From contig JADJVG010000018.1 of the NCBI GenBank assembly GCA_016716675.1, positions 1-35,836 on the forward strand: a DNA stretch of 35,836 nt, given 5' to 3'. Shown piece by piece: positions 9,151 to 17,234 of the stretch; the stretch's first letter is position 1; every line of letters begins with the position of its first letter. This stretch comes from Hyphomicrobium sp. (GTDB lineage: Bacteria > Pseudomonadota > Alphaproteobacteria > Rhizobiales > Hyphomicrobiaceae). The notes under the pieces are model-generated. The model was not told where the DNA came from, did no database searches, and saw only the letters and a program-made list of their open reading frames with translations. The position numbers and the translations under genes were made by a program.

Positions 9151-10955
9151 TAACCGTATCCCCAATGCCGCGTGAGATCGCCATAGACGCCGCCAGCGCG
9201 GCGACGAACGCATCCGCATCCATCGCTGCCATCGCCTTCGGCAGACCCTTCAGAAACGCATTGTAGTCACGCGAGCCGTTAACCAGATCGCGCAGCGGCT
9301 TCAGCATCGGATCGACGACTTCTTGCCAGTCCGACAGCGTTGCATTTGTCAGCTTGTCGAGTTCGTCGTGCTCGGCATCGTTGTGGGCGACGCCGCACGA
9401 ACCGCAGACCTTTTTTCCAGCCTTGGCAGTGCTGTTGACTGCCCGCTTTTTGGCGGGGCGTTTGGCAGGCTTTCGAACTGGCTTCGGAACCGGCTTCGAA
9501 ACGGGCTTGCGCTTGCTGTTTCGTGCCTTGCTGTTGCGCGCGCGGCGGCGGTTCTCTGCCGACTTTTGAGGTAATTCTTCCACAGCATCATCGGCCAGCG
9601 GATCGGCAGCCGCATCATCTTCCGGCGTTTCGGCATCGGCATCGGTCTCACCCTCTTCCACGACAGCATCGACCGCATCGGCGGCGAACACTTCGCGACC
9701 AAGCTTGCCGAGCACCACTTCGCCTTCTTCAGGATCGCTGAAGCCAAAACGGTCGCGCAGTTGGCCTTCGCCAATGCGCAGGCCGAGCGGGATCAGCTTC
9801 GCGACGTTATCAGCCAACCCTTCAGGTCTTCCAGGCGACGCAACCGGCAGCGTGAAGCGCGGGTAGAACTTCTGCGGCCCAAAGTTCAAATCAACATAGG
9901 GGCCGGATCAGGTCGCGGTTGATCGTCGCCACAAGCTGGCGGGCGTCGGCTTCGAGAATGTCGAGGCGCACGTGTTCAGCACCTTGGCTTGCGCCATCGA
10001 CGAACCGTTGTCCGTCGTCATCGTCTGGCCGAGCACCAGCTTCGAAACCTGTGCGTCAAGATACTGCGCGAAGCCTGAGAACACCGGATCGCGCGTGTTG
10101 CCACCCTTCACTTCTGCGAACTCAATCGACATGCCTTCAGGCACGATTGCAGCCGCGTCCGTTCCGATATTGCGCACAGCGGTTAACAGGCGGCGGCGGT
10201 CTTCTTCGGTCGCCTGCGGCCCATAGCGGCCAATCCTGAGCGGCATGCCGAATACTTCGCAGAATGCCATCCAGTCCTTGAGCGTGTAGCCCTTGAAGAT
10301 GAAGGCCCAAGCGGCGGGCTTGGCAAGTCCGCTGCGGATCGGAATGCCGGATTTTAGACGCGGCACGTGACGCACGAACCTGAACGGCGCGAGCGGCATC
10401 GCCATCAGGAACGCTCGCATCAATCAGGCGCACTTCGCGTTGCGTCAGACGGTCGAACGTGAAGTGTCGCGGATCGCGGTCGCGGAACGACGCCGGTCGC
10501 CACTCGTTGGCCGATGTGTCCCACAGAATTTCAGAGACGGCATAGCCTTTGCCGATAGCGTCCGTCATGTGGTCGATCAGGTCGCGCAGGATCGGTTCTT
10601 CGCAAAGTTCGCGGACGACGTGCGCTATTTCCTGGTCCTTCGAGCCTTCGCTCGCGGCCTCAATTACAATCGGCAGACCGGTGATCGCGCGTTTGCGGGT
10701 GCCCAACACGGCGATGTAATGCAGCTCGCGCTCTTCCATTTCTTCGGCGAGCGTCAGGTAATCGCGGTGATCGCCTTCATCGGCGGCGCGCAGAATTTGC
10801 GCGAGGCGTTGTGGCGTCAGACCCGACGCCACCTGATCCCACATCGTGCCGCGCACGCCGCCCATGGTCGGCGCTGAAATCTCTTGCTTCAGGATCGCAG
10901 TCGATACCGGCTCGCCGTCCGGCCCGAGCAATTGACGCTTACGATTGGCGGCCAT
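9143..10955 (-). CDS. Portal protein, Mu gp29-like (DUF935), frame broken in at least three places
   Basis: This is the head portal through which DNA enters and leaves. The start is the ATG at 10955, overlapping the terminase stop (TGATG). The N-terminal third includes LTPQRLAQILRAADEGD, ELHYIAVLGTRKRAITGL and GYAVSEILWD. The middle continues in another frame from about 10410 (APFRFVRHVPRLKSGIPIRS, LKDWMAFCEVFGMPLRIGRY, VLGQTMTTDNGSSMAQAK). Near 9985 and 9905 it shifts again; deleting a C in CCCC at 9899-9902 restores RPYVDLNFGPQ. The C-terminal part has an acidic stretch then a very basic, Pro-rich linker (KPVSKPVPKPVRKPAKRPAK, about 9430-9550) and CGSCG. The restored length is about 600 residues, somewhat longer than Mu gp29. 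Confidence 0.9.
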
Positions 10956-12619
10956 CACCACAGCCCTTCTTTGGTCGAAAACCCTCCGGTGATCTTAACT
11001 ACCGGCCCGCCATCCTCATCACGGGGACGGTCGCCGGAAAACTGCACGCGACCCGACGTGTAATCGTATTCTGTCACGGGCATGATCGACGCATAGATGG
11101 CGAGTGCGAGCGCGATAGCGCTGTCACCGTGGCGGTTCTTGCCGTCTGATCCCTTGGCACGCGTGGTGTTCGGCAGCTGTCCGATGCCGTTGATCAATTT
11201 GAGCGCGCGGAAGTCGCTCAGAACGTCGGCGTCTTTGGGGATATCGAGGCCATTGTCTTCGAACTGCGCTTTCATGCGCGGCATGTTCTCGCGATACCAT
11301 TCCGTCGAGAGTTTGACCTGATCGATGCGGCCCATGCCGTAGCGTTGCGCGGCGACTTCGGCGAGGAATGCGCCGTTGCCGGTCGCGTCCATCGCGCCCG
11401 CATGGAAGCGTGGCAGCCGGTCGCAAATGTAGAACAGGATTTGTTTCTGCTGTTCGAACGGGATGTTGCGAAGCTCGACGATGAACGGCGTCACGCGACG
11501 CATCATGCGCGTCAATTGCAGCGGCCACAGCACCGTCAAATCGCTGATGCGTCCGAAGTCTTCGCCAAGAAACGTCATCAGCTTGGGATCGAGCGCTTTC
11601 AGCAGCCCAAACAGATGCTCCTCGCACCATGCCAGCGCTTCAGCCTTGCGCAAATGCTCCGGCCACTCGGCGAACGCGCTCTGTTGTTCCCACCGCAGCA
11701 CCGGAATGCCCGCCACCATGCGCGCTTCGATCAGCGGCGCCGGCAGAAACGCGCCCTTTCCACGTGCCGGGATGCAGAACAGCTCTTCGTCCGCGTCTTC
11801 GCCATATTCGGCGATCACGCCGGTGCGCCACGTGGCTTCAGCCTCAGGAGACCAGGTGTCGCCGGTCGCCAAGCACACACGCTGATATAGACCTTCTTCC
11901 AACGCGCGGTCGAAGTCGCAGCGCAACAGCGCGTAGGGCTTGCGCCCGGCACGCACGTCCGTCACCAGCTCGTTGAAGAAGTTGTCGTCGCCTTCGTGCG
12001 TGGAAATGACCAGCACCTTACCGCCCCAGATCAGCAGCGCGAGCGCCGCCTTCATCATGCCGCGAAGGTCATCATGGAACGCCGCTTCGTCCAGGATCAC
12101 ATAGCCCTGCTTACCGCGCAGCGAGCGCGGCTTGGACGATAACGCGATAATCTCGAAGCCGGACGCGAAGCCGACGCGAAACGCCTTAATGCCGGCATCG
12201 GCGTCGCCATCGTCGAACAGCATTTCTTGCACTTCAGTCGCGGCTTCTCGATCGCGCGCGACCACATCACACACATCAACGAACTCGCGAGCCATTTCGA
12301 GATTGTAGCCGATGTAAAGCACATCCATGCCGCCGTGGCCCTTGGATGCACCCGCCGTCAGCACCGCGTCAGCGCCGACACCCCACGTGTAGCCGGTGCG
12401 TCGCGACTTCTCGACCAGTGTCACACGGTTCGTCGATGTCGTGCGCAGCAGCTCGGCCTGATACGGCATCAGCACATCGGGCAACGGCCTGCCTGCGAGC
12501 GCAGCCGGCAGCACAGACATCGTGGCCTTGCGGTGCTTTTCCCATTCCGCCGACGTGATTGCGCGCGGGCTTTTGTTCTGCTCAACCGTCTCGGGGCGGA
12601 CTTGGGCTGCTTTGGCCAT
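10955..12619 (-). CDS. Terminase large subunit, Mu gp28-like
   Basis: This motor ATPase/nuclease packages phage DNA. It is an intact 554-residue frame starting at ATG 12619. The N-terminal ATPase has an adenine/Q-like region (LMPYQAELLR, about 50-59), a Walker A-like loop EKSRRTGYTWG (70-80) and Walker B YVILDEAAFH (173-182), followed by VLVISTHEGDDN as coupling motif. The C-terminal RNase-H-like nuclease has acidic residues in LGEDFGRISD, AMDATGNG and HGDSAIALALA. The length matches Mu gp28 (about 550). Four bases separate it from the upstream small gene, and its stop overlaps the portal start. It is one of the few long genes here with no frameshift. Confidence 0.95.
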   Translation of the reverse strand: MAKAAQVRPETVEQNKSPRAITSAEWEKHRKATMSVLPAALAGRPLPDVLMPYQAELLRTTSTNRVTLVEKSRRTGYTWGVGADAVLTAGASKGHGGMDVLYIGYNLEMAREFVDVCDVVARDREAATEVQEMLFDDGDADAGIKAFRVGFASGFEIIALSSKPRSLRGKQGYVILDEAAFHDDLRGMMKAALALLIWGGKVLVISTHEGDDNFFNELVTDVRAGRKPYALLRCDFDRALEEGLYQRVCLATGDTWSPEAEATWRTGVIAEYGEDADEELFCIPARGKGAFLPAPLIEARMVAGIPVLRWEQQSAFAEWPEHLRKAEALAWCEEHLFGLLKALDPKLMTFLGEDFGRISDLTVLWPLQLTRMMRRVTPFIVELRNIPFEQQKQILFYICDRLPRFHAGAMDATGNGAFLAEVAAQRYGMGRIDQVKLSTEWYRENMPRMKAQFEDNGLDIPKDADVLSDFRALKLINGIGQLPNTTRAKGSDGKNRHGDSAIALALAIYASIMPVTEYDYTSGRVQFSGDRPRDEDGGPVVKITGGFSTKEGLW

Positions 12620-12622
12620 GAC

Positions 12623-12826
12623 CTATTTCTTCTCCGGGACTGGTACGATTTCGAAGGCGTCGTCACTGAAGTGCTGACGGTTGCGTGCCACGATCAGCTT
12701 TGCGGTTGCTTCCGAGCACTGGTAGGCCTCGTCAATTGTGCGCGCGACACTGAACCCGCGCGACCATGGGCGAGGGCCAAGCGCCACAAACTGATCGCCA
12801 CGGAATTTGACTACGAAGCGGCTCAT
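12623..12826 (-). CDS. Small hypothetical phage protein
   Basis: I use the ATG at 12826 (MSRFVVKFRGDQFVALGPRP), which overlaps the stop of the upstream gene, giving 67 residues. It starts with a beta-hairpin-like basic segment, then helices (TIDEAYQCSEATAKLIVARN) and ends FEIVPVPEKK. No family is recognised. It lies just upstream of the large terminase in the accessory block between gp27 and gp28. Confidence 0.6.
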   Translation of the reverse strand: MSRFVVKFRGDQFVALGPRPWSRGFSVARTIDEAYQCSEATAKLIVARNRQHFSDDAFEIVPVPEKK

Positions 12827-13038
12827 CAAGCATCCCCACCGAACATGCGCTTCATCGCGTTTGCACCCCATTCGCCACCGAGCGGGTAACGGCGCATGTG
12901 GTCGATGCCGTCGTCACGCAAGCGGCGAAGCTCAACCCGGTCGATGTCGAGAACGCGGGCCAACTGGCCTTCGCTCAGCAGTTCGGTTTCAGAACAGAAC
13001 GCCACAAGCCGCGCCAATTGCTGTTCGGCATTGGTCAT
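12826..13038 (-). CDS. Small helix-turn-helix-like protein
   Basis: This 70-residue protein starts at ATG 13038. Residues ~18-45 (ELLSEGQLARVLDIDRVELRRLRDD) look like a helix-turn-helix: LSEGQLARVLDI as first helix and turn, VELRRLRDD as recognition helix. It may act as a DNA-binding or excisionase-like adaptor. It overlaps both neighbours by one to four bases, so it is translated as part of the operon. The specific role is unknown. Confidence 0.6.
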   Translation of the reverse strand: MTNAEQQLARLVAFCSETELLSEGQLARVLDIDRVELRRLRDDGIDHMRRYPLGGEWGANAMKRMFGGDA

Positions 13039-13412
13039 CGGCTCAGGCCTTTCGATTGTCGCTCAGGTTGTGTCTCTGCCCGTTCCGCACGGGCATCCTT
13101 ACGGGCGATGTTTAGGCGCGCACGCGCCGTTGTCGGATCACCCATCGGCCTGCCCCACCGCTTGAGCATCGCCATCGCAGATAGGTCGCGCATCGAAAGA
13201 GCCACAGCGCCGTTCTGTATCGCTAGAGCCCGCTGTGATTTCGCGATGGCGTAGTGGTCTCCTTGAAACCACTTTCGCGCGACACCGATTTTATCGGCCA
13301 TCGCATGCAGTTCGTCGTCAGTGTCAGCGATCATGTGGCACATGACGTATGTCCGACCCGGTCTGTGCGACGGCTGAAACGACGCTTCCATATTATCGAC
13401 GTAAACTGTCAT
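13035..13412 (-). CDS. DUF4031 domain protein
   Basis: The ATG at 13412 gives 125 residues beginning MTVYVDNMEASF. The pattern GRTYVMCHMIADTDDELHAM, then DKIGVARKWFQGDHYAIAKS and QRALAIQNGAVALSMR, matches DUF4031, a small family common in phages and bacteria and of unknown function. Conserved Tyr/Asp, the CHMIADT motif and the WFQ..HY segment suggest a binding pocket. The C-terminus is Arg-rich (RAERAETQPERQSKGLSR). It overlaps its upstream and downstream genes by four bases each. It is part of the accessory block between gp27 and gp28. Confidence 0.75.
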   Translation of the reverse strand: MTVYVDNMEASFQPSHRPGRTYVMCHMIADTDDELHAMADKIGVARKWFQGDHYAIAKSQRALAIQNGAVALSMRDLSAMAMLKRWGRPMGDPTTARARLNIARKDARAERAETQPERQSKGLSR

Positions 13413-13897
13413 CGCGACGCCCCCGCCAATTCGGCTTTGATCTCGGCCTTGCGCTTCGCCCTCCATTCGCGCGTGGCCTTCGCGCCGGCGGCGCGCAGAC
13501 GTTTATTGAGATCGTCGCGGCACTCTTTGCGGCCAGACGCGAACGACAACGCCGAGCCGATCGCGCCCCACGGGTCGATGCTGAACATCGTTGTGCCGTA
13601 CCGGCCTACATTCGAAAGCGCGCTCGCCAAATCATCAGCCGAGAACGACTTGAGCATCAGCGCCAGCTGGCGGCCCTTGCCTGCCTTTGCACGCGCAATT
13701 GCCGCGCGGATTTCTTCGTTGGTCGGTGCCGGGCGACGTTTCGCTGACAGCACGATCCCCCGCCTGACGAAAATCCGATGCAGCTCGCCAGAGACCCACG
13801 CGCGGATCTCTTCAGCGTCGTGCGGGCGCGGTGCTTCACGGCCTTCGCGCACGCGCTGAAGCCGGACGGCGCGGCAATGGAATGCGGATTGTGTCAT
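13409..13897 (-). CDS. Hypothetical phage protein (162 aa)
   Basis: I start at the ATG at 13897 (MTQSAFHCRAVRLQRVREGR), which overlaps the upstream stop by four bases. The protein is helical and strongly basic, with a central hydrophilic segment (PTNEEIRAAIARAKAGKG), a Gly-containing patch (NVGRYGTTMFSIDPWGAIG) and a Lys/Arg-rich C-terminal helix (RAAGAKATREWRAKRKAEIK). No family is recognised. The basic tail would suit nucleic-acid binding, but that is only inference. Confidence 0.6.
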   Translation of the reverse strand: MTQSAFHCRAVRLQRVREGREAPRPHDAEEIRAWVSGELHRIFVRRGIVLSAKRRPAPTNEEIRAAIARAKAGKGRQLALMLKSFSADDLASALSNVGRYGTTMFSIDPWGAIGSALSFASGRKECRDDLNKRLRAAGAKATREWRAKRKAEIKAELAGASR

Positions 13898-14100
13898 GTC
13901 TTCGCCACCTGCCCGGCGATACCGCAGTGCCAGTTCTTGATGATCCAGTTGGGGTTTTCGCCAGCCCATTGAGCCATGGCGAATTGACCATTGGTGAAGC
14001 ATTGGCGCTGCGTAACCGTTTCAGCGTCAAAGTTCAGATGCACGTCCTTACAGCGTGACGGCTGGTCGATCATGCAAACGGCAAAAACCAGTTCAATCAT
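13894..14100 (-). CDS. Small Cys-containing hypothetical protein (68 aa)
   Basis: I take the ATG at 14100 (MIELVFAVCMIDQPSRCKDV), overlapping the end of the winged-helix gene. It has four cysteines (VCMID, RCKDV, QCFTN, HCGIA) and conserved-looking aromatic residues (QWAGENPNWIIKNWHCG). The N-terminal hydrophobic segment is short, so it may be a small secreted or metal-binding protein. Similar small phage proteins are familiar to me but have no known function. Confidence 0.55.
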   Translation of the reverse strand: MIELVFAVCMIDQPSRCKDVHLNFDAETVTQRQCFTNGQFAMAQWAGENPNWIIKNWHCGIAGQVAKT

Positions 14101-14548
14101 GGCGGGTGGTTCCCTGCTCAACGCGCACTTGAATGCTGTTGGCAACGGCGGCGCGCAACTGCGCGGGCGCCAGCATGCAATTGCTGACGTTCGGCTGCCG
14201 CTTGATGATCGCAATCGACGCCGGCGTCAGCTCATATCCGAATTCGCGAATAGTTCTGATCTCGATACCCACCGGCGCGAGCTTCAGACGCAGTTTGTGA
14301 ATGAAAACGTAGATCGACTTTTCGGCTGGCGGATTGATCGCCCCTGGATACAGGTGTTGCTCGATTTGGAACTGGGAACGCCGCCCGCATTTAAACAATA
14401 GAGCGAGTATCCGCCGCTCGGTCGGTGTCAGGTTTGCGATGTGGAGCAGGCAATCCTCAGCGGCACGCATCGACGCCTCGATTTCGTCGAGACGGTAGCG
14501 CAACTGCGCACATTCATCTTCCAGTTCTTCGATCCGGCTCTTGGTCAT
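14093..14548 (-). CDS. Coiled-coil plus OmpR-type winged-helix DNA-binding protein
   Basis: The start is ATG 14548 (a GTG at 14554 is also open). Residues ~1-40 form a coiled coil (KSRIEELEDECAQLRYRLDE). Residues ~40-110 match the C-terminal DNA-binding domain of OmpR/PhoB response regulators: LTPTERRILALLF, then SIYVFIHKLRLKLAPVGIEI as recognition helix, and IRTIREFGYELT as the wing. There is no receiver domain. It likely binds DNA as a dimer through the coiled coil and may regulate late genes; it could also be a structural DNA-binding protein. It heads the accessory block just after gp27. Confidence 0.7.
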   Translation of the reverse strand: MTKSRIEELEDECAQLRYRLDEIEASMRAAEDCLLHIANLTPTERRILALLFKCGRRSQFQIEQHLYPGAINPPAEKSIYVFIHKLRLKLAPVGIEIRTIREFGYELTPASIAIIKRQPNVSNCMLAPAQLRAAVANSIQVRVEQGTTRHD

Positions 14549-14563
14549 AGCCACGGTCCATCG

Positions 14564-15238
14564 TCATGCAGCTGCGGGAGACGCTTGACGCACACCGAGA
14601 ATTTGAGACTTGATCGCGGAAATCGTGTCTTTCGACAGGCCCTTTTCCTTGCCGGCTTTCTCGTCGGCTTTGTTGGCCTTCTTCAGGGAGTTGGTTTCGA
14701 TCTTCGTGCGCGTGGCGACTGACAGTTCCCGAGCCTTTTCGAGATTGCGAAGCGCTTCTGAAGCAACACCGATCATCACCATCGACGGAGACGTCTGTGA
14801 CATCGACGCTTCGGCGAGCACATCAAAGATCAGCGTCTTCAGGGTCTCACCAAGCAACATGCCGACATCGCCTTCAGGCGTCTCATCCAGCTTCTCAGCC
14901 CACACGCTCGCGATCTCGCGGGCGTTCTCCAACTGCTTGCCGTAGGAGGCCAGCCACAGCGCTTTCCGGTTGAATGCGCTCTTCGAGATTGGCTTGATAT
15001 CTAAATCAAGGGCGTCGAGGTCAGTGTTCAGCACGCGCAGAATTTCGGCTTGCGACTTCTTGCGGTCCTTTAGGGCTTGCAGCGCCTTGACGATCGCAGG
15101 TTCGGCGTCCTCCGGCAGCGTGTCGATCGATGACAACCGGCCACGCCCTTTGCGAGAGGCGGGCACAGCCTGCGGCTCGGCTACGTCGGCCGCTGCCGGG
15201 CGTTTCGCGTTGCGCTTGGATTTGCCGGCTGATGCCAT
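14564..15238 (-). CDS. Mu gp27-like DUF3486 protein, putative terminase small subunit
   Basis: I take the ATG at 15238 (MASAGKSKRNAKRPAAA), two bases past the gp26 stop, giving 224 residues. After a basic Ala-rich tail comes the family signature GRGRLSSIDTLPEDAEP, then helices with QAEILRVLNTDLDAL and ISKSAFNRKALWLASYGKQL, a small-terminase-like DNA-recognition region. The C-terminal third is Lys-rich (KANKADEKAGKEKGLSKDT). In Mu this gene precedes the large terminase; here six accessory genes separate the two. Confidence 0.85.
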   Translation of the reverse strand: MASAGKSKRNAKRPAAADVAEPQAVPASRKGRGRLSSIDTLPEDAEPAIVKALQALKDRKKSQAEILRVLNTDLDALDLDIKPISKSAFNRKALWLASYGKQLENAREIASVWAEKLDETPEGDVGMLLGETLKTLIFDVLAEASMSQTSPSMVMIGVASEALRNLEKARELSVATRTKIETNSLKKANKADEKAGKEKGLSKDTISAIKSQILGVRQASPAAA

Positions 15239-15239
15239 G

Positions 15240-15539
15240 TCACGCCACCGGCTTCGGACGGGCGACACCGGCAATCAGCTTGCGCCGCTCGACGTGATCA
15301 AGACCACGTTCGGTCAGTTCGGCAATGACGATGCCGCCGACTTCTGTCAACGACACGGTACGGGCGCGTTCCAGCCAATCGAGTTCGGCGCGAATGTAGT
15401 CACGCGATTTGATGTGGCCGAAGCTTTCGAGTACGCGCAACAGAAGATCATCATTGAGACGATAGCCGGGCTGGCGCGCCAGTTCTTCCAGAACGATGCG
15501 GCGAATGTCTTCGGCCACGAACCTGCGGTAATCGGTCAT
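15240..15539 (-). CDS. Mu gp26-like protein
   Basis: The ATG at 15539 (MTDYRRFVAEDIRRIVLEEL) overlaps the restored gp25 stop (ATGA). It is 99 residues with a winged-helix-like layout: FVAEDIRRIVLEELARQPGY, then LLLRVLESFGHIKSRDYIRA, then the beta wing VSLTEVGGIVIAELTERGLD. This matches the conserved protein between DUF2730 and DUF3486 in Mu-like phages. A role in packaging or regulation is possible but not established. Confidence 0.8.
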   Translation of the reverse strand: MTDYRRFVAEDIRRIVLEELARQPGYRLNDDLLLRVLESFGHIKSRDYIRAELDWLERARTVSLTEVGGIVIAELTERGLDHVERRKLIAGVARPKPVA

Positions 15540-15932
15540 TTGCGCCTCGCTGCGGGCTGTGCGGCCAATCTTTGGCCGTGCAGTAAGAATTCTTCCAGGC
15601 GCTGCATGGTTTCGGTGTTGCGCTTTAGCGCCTCGGCATAGCCCTTTGAGCACTTCGGCCTGCGCCGCGATCTGCGTCTGCATGTCCTTCATGCCGAGTT
15701 CGATGGTGTGCACTGTGTCCTTGTCGGGCATGTGCCGCATTTCGCCCTCGATCTTGCCGCAGCGCGTCGCGAGCGCGGTGACATCGACGCGAACAAGATC
15801 AATGCACCGTTCGAGTTCGTTCAGGGCTTCAGCGCCGGCCTTGTTCTTGGCTTGGCTCCACGCGTAGAACGTCGCGCCCAACGTGAAGGCGAATTGCAGA
15901 ACCTTAATCAGCGTATCGGCATCGACTTGCAT
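15536..15932 (-). CDS. Mu gp25-like DUF2730 protein, one frameshift
   Basis: The start is ATG 15932 (MQVDADTLIKVLQFAFTLGA), directly after the Rz1 stop. An N-terminal transmembrane helix (LIKVLQFAFTLGATFYAW) is followed by a long coiled coil (EALNELERCIDLVRVDVTAL through MPDKDTVHTIELGMKDMQTQ), the DUF2730 layout. An extra A in the AAA run near 15648 shifts the frame; removing it gives GYAEALKRNTETMQRLEE and a proper stop (TGA at 15536) coupled to gp26. The uncorrected frame fuses gp25 to gp26. Confidence 0.8.
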
Positions 15933-16181
15933 TTACTTGAGCGCTCCGCCGCAGTAACGCCAACGGCGCTTGTTGTTCCGGCGCACGCCGTCGATGGTGA
16001 CAGTTGTGTCGTCGGGCGCCCACGTGACTGGACGCCAAACCCGGCACGCCGCTTTACTTCCCGCGTCGGTGAGTGAGGCGTTCGCGGCAGGCTTCGTCGG
16101 TGGCGCACAGCCGGTTAAGCTGAGCACGCTCAGCAGGGACAGGAGGCACAGCCTCCCCAGCGGATTGAGCATCTTCAGCAC
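15933..16181 (-). CDS. Outer-membrane spanin (Rz1-like lipoprotein)
   Basis: This 82-residue protein starts at ATG 16181 inside the inner spanin gene, in another frame, overlapping it by 128 bp. It has a lipoprotein signal: MLKMLNPLGRLCLLSLLSVL then lipobox LTGC (Cys25). The mature part is short and Pro/Ala-containing near the anchor (APPTKPAANAS), and then has two further cysteines (KAACRV, WRYCG). Rz1 proteins sit in the outer membrane and pair with Rz across the periplasm to fuse membranes at the last step of lysis. It is longer than many Rz1, and the WRPVTWAPDDTT segment may be a separate small fold. Confidence 0.7.
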   Translation of the reverse strand: MLKMLNPLGRLCLLSLLSVLSLTGCAPPTKPAANASLTDAGSKAACRVWRPVTWAPDDTTVTIDGVRRNNKRRWRYCGGALK

Positions 16182-16392
16182 GATCGTCTGCCTCTTCCTT
16201 TTGCGTGTTCACAAGATTGGTGATGGTCTGGTCGCAGCGACTTTGCGCGGAGCGGCGTTCGTCCATCTTGGCATCGTGGCGCAGCCACCAGATTGCCACG
16301 AAGATCGCGAGCACCACGATCAGAACCTTGACGACCTCAACGAAAGCGTGGAGCCACTTTTCCGGGATAAACCGGCTAAACAATCCCATCAT
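16054..16392 (-). CDS. Inner-membrane spanin (Rz-like)
   Basis: The start is ATG 16392 (MMGLFSRFIPEKWLHAFVEV), overlapping the end of the endolysin/holin gene (16389). It is 112 residues: N-terminal transmembrane helix VVKVLIVVLAIFVAIWWL, then a periplasmic helical coiled region (CDQTITNLVNTQKEEADDRA, EDAQSAGEAVPPVPAERAQL) ending CATDEACRERLTHRRGK. The single TM, the coiled coil and an Rz1-type lipoprotein embedded in its 3' half identify the spanin pair. Confidence 0.75.
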   Translation of the reverse strand: MMGLFSRFIPEKWLHAFVEVVKVLIVVLAIFVAIWWLRHDAKMDERRSAQSRCDQTITNLVNTQKEEADDRAEDAQSAGEAVPPVPAERAQLNRLCATDEACRERLTHRRGK

Positions 16393-17175
16393 GGCCGCCC
16401 TACATTCTTGCCTTCGTTGTCGTCCTGGATGCGGTATCGCGCGATCATCGCGCCGAGCCCGATCAGTGCAACGCCCAACACGATTGCGAACACCACGAAC
16501 GTCGCAGGCGTCAGCAGCCACGTCGCTTGCTCGCGCGCAGCTCCCACCACGTCCTTGCTGCGGGCCACAACCGTCACAGCCGTCTCAGCGACCGATACCG
16601 CGCTTGACGCAGTGCCGACTGCGACGGTGGCCGTCGTGATCGGATCAGAGTTCGCCAGCGCAGCGGCAGTCACGGCGACGACGGTTGTCGCTTGACCAAT
16701 ACGGCGCACAGTGCGCGGCACGAACCGTGCGTGATCCCGCCGCGATCAGATCGCGTTCGTTGCGCGGTTTTGAGTTTGAGCCCGTAGGGTATTGCAGCCA
16801 CGGCAATTGCATGTGCGGCATGTCGCAGAAGCCGCGCCAGTTGCCACCCCATTCGAGCGGAATTCGAAGCTCGGTCGAAGCCGCTTTGAATGCGGCCCAA
16901 ATTTGCCTATAGCCGCCTTCGTTGTCCCAATCGAAATCAGGACCGATCCACGGCGCGACATCGACGGCGTGTCCTGTCAGGTGGCGCGATTTGAGCGTGC
17001 GCGACGCGCCTTGACGCACGTACTGACGCTGGCGCTCAAGTGTGCGCAGACCTTCAACGACTTGAAAGGGCGTCTCAGTAAGTTCGGCAGCCCGGAGCAC
17101 CACTGCAACGAGGTCAGGGTGTACGCCTTCAAGGCGTTGTGTCGAGCGAGCGTTCAGTGTGCAGCCAGCCATCAT
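16389..17175 (-). CDS. M15 peptidase endolysin with C-terminal membrane (holin-like) segment, one frameshift
   Basis: The start is ATG 17175 or 17172 (AAGGAG upstream). The catalytic domain (about residues 20-140) has the M15 zinc-peptidase signature: VEGLRTLERQRQYV, SRHLTGHAVDVAPW (His and Asp zinc ligands) and WGGNWRGFCDMPHMQL (third ligand His). Such enzymes cut L-Ala-D-Glu or similar bonds in peptidoglycan. Near 16710 the frame breaks. In the other frame, with no good start of its own, follows RRIGQATTVVAVTAAAL and a hydrophobic helix LLTPATFVVFAIVLGVALIG with a charged tail that ends 16389, overlapping Rz. I read this as one protein with a C-terminal membrane anchor. Alternatively the second part is a separate GTG-started holin (16721). 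It heads the lysis block. Confidence 0.75.
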
Positions 17176-17234
17176 CCGATCTCCTTGAGACCGGATCAGC
17201 ATGACATCGCCGCGCGAATGTCATACCGGGGACG

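Noticed and set aside
16389..16721. Separate GTG-started holin
   Set aside because: Kept as an alternative only; the frame lines up with the endolysin end across one indel, and no ribosome site is evident.
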